NCBI RefSeq assembly: GCF_008704855.1
Contig: NZ_CP023691.1
Span: 5,084,001 to 5,148,000 of the forward strand
Direction of reading: 5' to 3'
DNA: 64,000 bases
Source: Streptomyces platensis
GTDB taxonomy: Bacteria > Actinomycetota > Actinomycetes > Streptomycetales > Streptomycetaceae
The translations under genes and the position numbers were made by a program. How positions within the stretch are numbered: position 1 is the first letter of the stretch; the number at the start of each line of letters is the position of its first letter. The notes beneath the pieces were generated by a model. The model ran no database searches, was not told the DNA's origin, and worked only from the letters and a program-made list of their open reading frames with translations. Below, piece by piece: positions 58,745 through 64,000 of the stretch.

Positions 58745-59554
58745 GACTCCGTCGCGATATCCCGGCGGTTTCTCCTTCCGGCCCTTCCGGGTCTTCCCGC
58801 CCTTCCCGCCCTTCCGGCCCTTCCGGATCTTCCGGCCCTTCCGGGACTTCCCCTCCCGCCCTCATCGCCGTGGCATTTCGGCCTCCGGGAATTCGGCGCG
58901 GTCACGGAAGGGCGGGAACGGTAAGGGCGGGAGGGCAAACGCGGGCGGGCACGCCGGGGCGGCATCCCTGGCGCGCGGCGCCGCCTGGCGGGCCCGGCCC
59001 CCACCGGCCCCTCCACCGGCCACGAACCCCCGACCTCGCCGCCGGCTCTCACGTCGGCCGCCCCCCCGGAATCCCGGAAAATGCGGAAACCCCGATGAAC
59101 GCCGATGAACGCCGCTGAACCCCGATGAATCCCGGCGCATCCCGACGGATCCCGAGGGCCGCGTAAGCATTCCCCCATCCCCGCATTTCGCAAGATCACC
59201 CTCCCCGCAATTCCTTGATCGGAAAGCCGCGTATTTCTCCCGGCTCTCCGGGCGTGTTAGAAAGGCAGCCCAGGGGAAAGACATGGGACGCGGCCCGCCG
59301 ATCGGCCTCCGGCCCCGGCCTCCGAGCCCCGCCGCACCCGGCGTGGCGCCGGGCCCCGGCCGACCCGAAATACCCCTGGGCGTAGCACCCCGCTTGCCTG
59401 TCCGCCATATCCGCGTTACCGGCGATTCAAAGTCGCTTGCGAGCATCGCTGAATGCAGCCCGCTGTGCCGACCGTCCCGAACCCGAGGCTCCATCTCGCG
59501 CCGCCACCGCCTCCTGACGCGCCTGGAGCCCCCGGAACGCGGAAGAATAAGGCC
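58745..59554. other. Gene-free region with short tandem repeats
   Basis: About 800 bp before ppk. At 58772-58858 a 9-bp motif (CCTTCCGGC and variants) repeats about nine times. At 59085-59140 CCCGATGAACG-type units repeat. No protein-like frame is supported: apparent long frames are arginine/proline-rich artefacts. I looked for GTTCACC-type PHO units close to ppk and found none convincing. Confidence 0.6.
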
Positions 59555-61837
59555 ATGAACCAGCAGCCCAGCGCTCAGGCACAGATCCAGCCCGAGATGT
59601 CCACCACGAAGCCCTCGCAGGCCCCGGGCCCCTCGGCCCAGCCTTCGGTGGGCTCCATCGCTGCGCACCGCCCGAACGCGGTCCGGGGCACGGTGCCCGG
59701 CCTGGAGCCCGACCTGGACGCCGACCCGGACGCGTACGAGGACGAGGGCGTGGTGGGCGCGGACGGCGAGGAGCTGCCCAGCGGCCGGTTCCTGGACCGC
59801 GAGCGGAGCTGGCTGGCCTTCAACGAGCGGGTGCTCGAACTGGCCGAGGACCCGGCCACTCCTCTCCTCGAACGGGCTAACTTCCTGGCGATTTTCGCCA
59901 GCAACCTCGACGAGTTCTTCATGGTCCGGGTGGCCGGACTCAAGCGGCGGATAGCCACCGGCGTCGCCACCCGCTCCGCGTCCGGCCTCCAGCCCCGCGA
60001 GGTGCTGGACCTCATCTGGACGCGCTCACGTGAGCTCATGGCCCGGCATGCCGCCTGCTTCCAGCAGGACATCGCCCCCGAGCTCGCTGACCAGGGCATT
60101 CATCTGATCCGCTGGCCCGAGCTGACCGAGAAGGAGCAGGCCCGCCTGTTCACCCTCTTCCGTCAGCAGATCTTCCCGGTGCTCACGCCCCTGGCGGTGG
60201 ACCCCGCGCACCCCTTCCCGTACATCTCCGGCCTCTCGCTGAATCTGGCCGTCGTCGTACGCAACCCGGTCAGCGGCCACGACCACTTCGCGCGGGTCAA
60301 GGTGCCGCCGCTGCTCTCCCGCTTCCTGGAGGCCTCCCCGCAGCGCTACGTCCCCATCGAGGACGTCATCGCCGCCCACCTGGAGGAGCTGTTCCCGGGC
60401 ATGGAGGTGCGCGCGCACCACATGTTCCGGGTCACCCGCAACGAGGACCTGGAGGTCGAGGAGGACGACGCGGAGAACCTCCTCCAGGCGCTGGAGAAGG
60501 AGCTGATGCGGCGGCGCTTCGGACCGCCGGTCCGCCTGGAGGTCGAGGAGTCCATCGACCCGGCCGTGCTCGACCTGCTCGTCCAGGAACTGAAGATCTC
60601 CGACGCCGAGGTCTACCCGCTGCCCGGCCCGCTGGACCTGACCGGCCTCTTCGGCATCGGCGCGCTGGACCGGCCCGAGCTGAAGTACCCCAAGTTCGTG
60701 GCCGGCACCCACCGTGACCTCGCCGAGGTGGAGTCGGCGTCCGCGCCGGACATCTTCGCCGCCCTGCGCGCCCGCGACGTCCTGCTGCACCACCCCTACG
60801 ACTCCTTCTCCACCTCCGTCCAGGCGTTCCTGGAGCAGGCCGCCGGCGACCCGGACGTGCTCGCGATCAAGCAGACGCTCTACCGCACCTCCGGTGACTC
60901 GCCGATCGTGGACGCCCTGATAGACGCCGCGGAGTCCGGCAAGCAGGTGCTCGTCCTCGTCGAGATCAAGGCCCGCTTCGACGAGCAGGCCAACATCAAG
61001 TGGGCGCGGAAGCTGGAGGAATCCGGCTGCCATGTCGTCTACGGGCTGGTCGGCCTCAAGACGCACTGCAAGCTCTCGCTGGTGGTCCGCCAGGAAGGCG
61101 AGATGCTGCGCCGCTACTCCCATGTGGGGACCGGCAATTACCACCCCAAGACGGCCCGGCTCTACGAGGATCTCGGGCTGCTGACCGCCGATCCGCAGGT
61201 CGGCGCGGACCTCTCCGACCTCTTCAACCGGCTCTCCGGCTACTCCCGACGTGAGACCTACCGCCGCCTCCTGGTCGCCCCCAAGTCCCTGCGGGACGGC
61301 CTGATCCAGCGGATCAACAAGGAGATCGACAACCAGCGCGCGGGCCGCGACGCCTACGTCCGCATCAAGGTCAACTCGATGGTCGACGAGGCCGTCATCG
61401 ACGCGCTCTACCGCGCCTCCCAGGCCGGGGTGCCGGTCGACATCTGGGTCCGCGGCATCTGCGCGCTCCGGCCGGGTGTCACCGGCCTGAGCGAGACCAT
61501 CCGGGTCCGCAGCATCCTCGGCCGCTTCCTCGAACACTCCCGGATCTTCGTCTTCGGCAACGGCGGTGAGCCCGAGGTGTGGCTGGGCAGCGCCGACATG
61601 ATGCACCGGAATCTGGACCGCCGGATCGAGGCGCTGGTGCGGGTCGCCGACCCGGCGCACCGCGCCTCCCTCAACCGGCTGCTGGAGCGGGGGACGTCGG
61701 ATGCCACCTCGTCCTGGCACCTGGGCCCGGACGGGGACTGGACCCGGCACGCGGTGGACGCGGACGGCGCGCCGCTGCGCAACGTACAGGAAATGCTCAT
61801 TGACGCCCGGAGGCGCCGGCGTGGCCCAGCGACATGA
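59555..61837 (+). CDS. ppk: Polyphosphate kinase 1
   Basis: 760 residues. A disordered acidic N-terminal extension of about 75 residues precedes the conserved PPK1 chain: RFLDRERSWLAFNERVLELA, then ANFLAIFASNLDEFFMVRVA. The catalytic histidine lies in RYSHVGTGNYHPKTARLYED, and the second PLD-like half contains FGNGGEPEVWLGSADMMHRN. It makes polyphosphate reversibly from ATP and autophosphorylates on histidine. Start at 59555 after GGAAG. It overlaps the CHAD gene by 17 bp. In Streptomyces Ppk is linked to phosphate control and antibiotic output. Confidence 0.95.
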   Translation: MNQQPSAQAQIQPEMSTTKPSQAPGPSAQPSVGSIAAHRPNAVRGTVPGLEPDLDADPDAYEDEGVVGADGEELPSGRFLDRERSWLAFNERVLELAEDPATPLLERANFLAIFASNLDEFFMVRVAGLKRRIATGVATRSASGLQPREVLDLIWTRSRELMARHAACFQQDIAPELADQGIHLIRWPELTEKEQARLFTLFRQQIFPVLTPLAVDPAHPFPYISGLSLNLAVVVRNPVSGHDHFARVKVPPLLSRFLEASPQRYVPIEDVIAAHLEELFPGMEVRAHHMFRVTRNEDLEVEEDDAENLLQALEKELMRRRFGPPVRLEVEESIDPAVLDLLVQELKISDAEVYPLPGPLDLTGLFGIGALDRPELKYPKFVAGTHRDLAEVESASAPDIFAALRARDVLLHHPYDSFSTSVQAFLEQAAGDPDVLAIKQTLYRTSGDSPIVDALIDAAESGKQVLVLVEIKARFDEQANIKWARKLEESGCHVVYGLVGLKTHCKLSLVVRQEGEMLRRYSHVGTGNYHPKTARLYEDLGLLTADPQVGADLSDLFNRLSGYSRRETYRRLLVAPKSLRDGLIQRINKEIDNQRAGRDAYVRIKVNSMVDEAVIDALYRASQAGVPVDIWVRGICALRPGVTGLSETIRVRSILGRFLEHSRIFVFGNGGEPEVWLGSADMMHRNLDRRIEALVRVADPAHRASLNRLLERGTSDATSSWHLGPDGDWTRHAVDADGAPLRNVQEMLIDARRRRRGPAT

Positions 61838-63116
61838 CCAGTCGACCGGAGGGCCGGCGGGTCTCCTCGGAATCGGATACGAGCCCGGCCGGGCGCCCGG
61901 TGCCCGTGCCGCGGTGGTGGACGGGCCGTACGGGGGGAACGACGGCACGTACCGGCCGGACGACACCGCGTACGGCCCCGTGACGGCCGCCCGCAGCGGC
62001 GACGACGGTGCCGACCCCGGCACCCCCGACCTCGGTGCCGAGCTCGCCTCCCACACGGCCGACGAGGTGCTCGCCGACTATCTGCACCAGCAGTCCGCGG
62101 ACTTCCTGCGCAGTCTGCGGCTGCACCGGGAGAGCGGTTCGGACGCCGAGGGCGCCGGTGAGGCCGCCCGGCAGCTGCGCCGCGCCGCCCGCCGGATCAG
62201 CGCCACCCTGCACACCTTCCGGCCGCTGACCGAAGAGGACTGGGCCGACCAGCTCCGCTCCGAACTGGGCTGGCTGTCCGGCACCCTGGCCCGCGAACAG
62301 GCCTGCGCGGCCCGCCGCGAACGGCTGATGACGGCCCTCCAGCGGCTGACCGGCCGGGGCCCGGAGCGCAGCGACCGGACCGGCCGCGGAGAACGGGGCA
62401 AACGGTCCGACCGCCCGACCGCCTCCTCCACTGCCGCCGCCGCATCCTCCCCGTCCTCCCCCTCCGCCTCCTCCTCCACGTCGTCCTCCGACCCGGACCC
62501 CGACGGCGCGCTGTCGGCCGGTGCGGCGCGCGCCGGGGCGCTGCTGGACCGCCAGCTCACCCTCGCCCGCACCCGCGCCCACTCCGCCGCGCTCCAGGCC
62601 CTGGGCTCTTCCCGCTTCCACGCCGTCGCCGACTCCGTGGCGGTGCTCGCCTCCGAGGCGCCGCTGGCCCGTACGGCCGCCGAGGTCCCGGCCGACGAGG
62701 CACTCCCGCCGCTCGCCGAACAGGCGCACCGGCGGCTCGCGGAGGCGGTCGCGGCCCTGCCGCTGTCCCGCGCGGGCTACCCGTACAACGCCGCCGCCCT
62801 CGCCGCCGACCAGCGCCAGGACGCGCCCTGGCACCAGGTCCGGATGCTGGTGCGACTGAGCCGCTACGCCCGGGAGGTGATCGCGCCGGAGACCAGCGAC
62901 CTCCGGCTCGCGGAGGCCGGCCGGGCCCTGGAGTGGCACCGGGACGCCGCGGAGGCCGCCGCCGCAGCCGCCGCCGCGGCCCGCACCCCCCGCATCGCCC
63001 CGGCCACCGCCTACGCCCTGGGCGTGCTGCACGCCGACCAGCGCCACGAGGTCGAGGCGGCCCGCTTCGCCTTCGGCCGCGTGTGGCTGCCCCGGACGCC
63101 GGACCGCACAGGCTGA
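61821..63116 (+). CDS. CHAD-domain protein (polyphosphate-binding)
   Basis: 431 residues from a GTG with GGAGG upstream, overlapping the ppk end. After an N-terminal linker, two helical CHAD half-domains are visible. The first is LADYLHQQSADFLRSLRLHR with AARQLRRAARRISATLHTFR. The second is ALLDRQLTLARTRAHSAALQ to RMLVRLSRYAREVIA. They are separated by a serine-rich stretch of about 50 residues. Conserved basic residues on these helices bind polyphosphate in characterised CHAD proteins. Operon position with ppk supports that role. Confidence 0.9.
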   Translation: MAQRHDQSTGGPAGLLGIGYEPGRAPGARAAVVDGPYGGNDGTYRPDDTAYGPVTAARSGDDGADPGTPDLGAELASHTADEVLADYLHQQSADFLRSLRLHRESGSDAEGAGEAARQLRRAARRISATLHTFRPLTEEDWADQLRSELGWLSGTLAREQACAARRERLMTALQRLTGRGPERSDRTGRGERGKRSDRPTASSTAAAASSPSSPSASSSTSSSDPDPDGALSAGAARAGALLDRQLTLARTRAHSAALQALGSSRFHAVADSVAVLASEAPLARTAAEVPADEALPPLAEQAHRRLAEAVAALPLSRAGYPYNAAALAADQRQDAPWHQVRMLVRLSRYAREVIAPETSDLRLAEAGRALEWHRDAAEAAAAAAAAARTPRIAPATAYALGVLHADQRHEVEAARFAFGRVWLPRTPDRTG

Positions 63117-63202
63117 GGAGGCGACGCGGGACATGAACGCGCGGACGGGGCGCGGCCGGGCTGAGAAGGTGGCCGCATGACCGCACGGAAAGGGGTGCCG
63201 AG

Positions 63203-63622
63203 GTGACGTCCCCGCAGAAGCCGGTACGGGCCGCGGGCTGCGTCCTGTGGCGCCGCGCCCCGACCGAGGACGGGCTGGAGATCGCCCTCGTCCACCGCCC
63301 CAAGTACGACGACTGGTCGCACCCCAAAGGCAAGCTGAAGCGCGGCGAGAACGCCCTGGCCGGCGCGGTGCGCGAAGTGGCCGAAGAAACCGGCATGGAC
63401 TGCCGCCCCGGCGCCCCCCTGCCCACCTCCTACTACGACGCCAACGGCCGCCCCAAACAGGTCCGTTACTGGGCCGCCGAGGCCCTCGCCGGCGCCTTCA
63501 CCCCCAGCACCGAGGTCGACCGCCTGGAGTGGCTGCCCCCCGCCGAGGCCCGCACCCGCCTCACCCAGGAACGCGACCGGCCCTTGGTGGATGCGTTGTT
63601 GGCGGCGCTGCATCTGGCGTGA
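63203..63622 (+). CDS. Nudix hydrolase
   Basis: 139 residues from a GTG start. The Nudix box is complete: G in PKGKLKRGENALAGAV, then REVAEETGM, matching GX5EX7REUXEEXGU. The N-terminal strand AAGCVLWRRA and the KYDDWSHPKGK context resemble MutT/Ap4A-type enzymes of actinobacteria. A MutT-like gene follows CHAD and ppk in S. coelicolor, next to pstS; here pstS is 60 kb away. Confidence 0.92.
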   Translation: MTSPQKPVRAAGCVLWRRAPTEDGLEIALVHRPKYDDWSHPKGKLKRGENALAGAVREVAEETGMDCRPGAPLPTSYYDANGRPKQVRYWAAEALAGAFTPSTEVDRLEWLPPAEARTRLTQERDRPLVDALLAALHLA

Positions 63623-63666
63623 ACGGCGGCGCCCCGGTCATGGGGCGCCTGCGGGGTCACGCACAC

Positions 63667-63876
63667 TCACCGCGCTGCGTCCTCCTGCGCGGACTTCCGC
63701 TTGGCGATCGCCTGATCCAGCTGGATGGCGTACAGCTCCACCTGTCCCGGGTCCATGACGAGCAGGGACGGTTCCGTGCCGCCGTCGCGGTGGTGGACGG
63801 TCACCGACAGGGCGGCCTGCTGGGCGCGGGCGTCGTAGGCGATGTCCCGCTGATTGATCGTGACGTGTGAGATCAC
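63667..63876 (-). CDS. Small hypothetical protein
   Basis: 69 residues from GTG 63876 with GAGGAG seven bases upstream. The protein begins MISHVTINQRDIAYDARAQQ and ends with a charged helix (AIQLDQAIAKRKSAQEDAAR). It looks like a compact single-domain protein; I do not recognise a family. It is convergent with the Nudix gene. An ATG at 63891 would add five residues. Confidence 0.6.
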   Translation of the reverse strand: MISHVTINQRDIAYDARAQQAALSVTVHHRDGGTEPSLLVMDPGQVELYAIQLDQAIAKRKSAQEDAAR

Positions 63877-64000
63877 AGGGTGTCTCCTCATCGGTCGGGG
63901 GCGGCCTGCTGCGCCCGACCTCTCGGCGACAGGCGCGTACAGGGCTGTCAAGCGGCTGGCGGGAAGAACCTCCCGACGGCCGATATTCACTCAACTCCCT

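Noticed and set aside
59400..59554. PHO box in front of ppk
   Set aside because: No GTTCACC-like direct repeats could be found near the start codon.
1..64000. tRNA or rRNA genes
   Set aside because: No cloverleaf-like sequences with a TTC loop and no rRNA segments were recognised by eye; a dedicated scan could still find a tRNA I missed.

Overview
The window looks like chromosomal core DNA of a Streptomyces (or close actinomycete). GC is very high with strong third-position bias, and the genes are hallmarks of that group: glnR, nur, mshD (mycothiol synthesis), an RsiG-like anti-sigma factor, the pst operon, and polyphosphate kinase with a CHAD protein. Annotation is by reading alone; family names come from recognised motifs and Streptomyces gene numbers are recalled, not looked up.

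Layout. 1-3.24 kb: pstS-pstC-pstA on the minus strand (pstA runs off the left edge), with a two-unit PHO box upstream of pstS and a 26-codon mini-ORF joining pstC to pstA. 3.5-9.9 kb: NlpC/P60 cell-wall hydrolase, receiver/PP2C phosphatase, DUF2516, HbhA-like protein, XRE regulator, and a TetR/SDR divergent pair with two identical-core operators. 10,085-16,987: a complete-ended Tn7-like (TnsAB-type) transposon with 24-bp terminal inverted repeats and a 5-bp target duplication GTCGG. It carries pentapeptide-repeat, membrane-export and MarR genes, an HNH endonuclease and IS481 debris; its TnsB gene has lost the catalytic domain. 17-24.7 kb: methyltransferases, small regulators, aldo/keto reductase, FMN reductase, ankyrin protein. 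Several of these have clear palindromic, SoxR-like or MerR-like operators. 24.7-25.6 kb: repeat-rich gene-free DNA. 25.6-33.5 kb: asparaginase, RsiG, dtd, ygfZ, nur, and a BtuF-BtuD-BtuC type transporter preceded by a cobalamin riboswitch. 33.6-38.7 kb: a sulfur-related group (DsrE, DUF1416, rhodanese with a cysteine-containing leader peptide, ThiS/MoaD-like carrier) plus an LmeA-like lipoprotein-type gene. 38.9-42.7 kb: heterodimeric ABC exporter. 42.66-43.14 kb: two inverted copies of an intergenic element whose hairpins share an identical 13-nt loop but have different, perfectly paired stems. 43.3-44.5 kb: glnR with a promoter palindrome, a leader terminator and a coupled 25-codon upstream ORF. 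44.5-50.6 kb: LacI regulator, HtrA-like protease, MprAB-like two-component pair, second LmeA-like protein. 50.9-58.7 kb: NmrA-like protein, APH-like kinase, secreted 5'-nucleotidase, mshD, ABC transporter pair. 59.6-63.6 kb: ppk, CHAD, Nudix.

How it fits together. Phosphate genes stand at both ends: the pst importer at the left, and ppk-CHAD-Nudix at the right with the extracellular 5'-nucleotidase nearby. In S. coelicolor, as I recall it, Nudix-CHAD-ppk sits directly next to pstS. The order here is what an inversion of about 60 kb between pstS and the region beyond the Nudix gene would give. The most interesting items for follow-up are the transposon with its exact ends, the twin covarying hairpin elements, the glnR leader, the pstC-pstA bridging ORF and the inversion.
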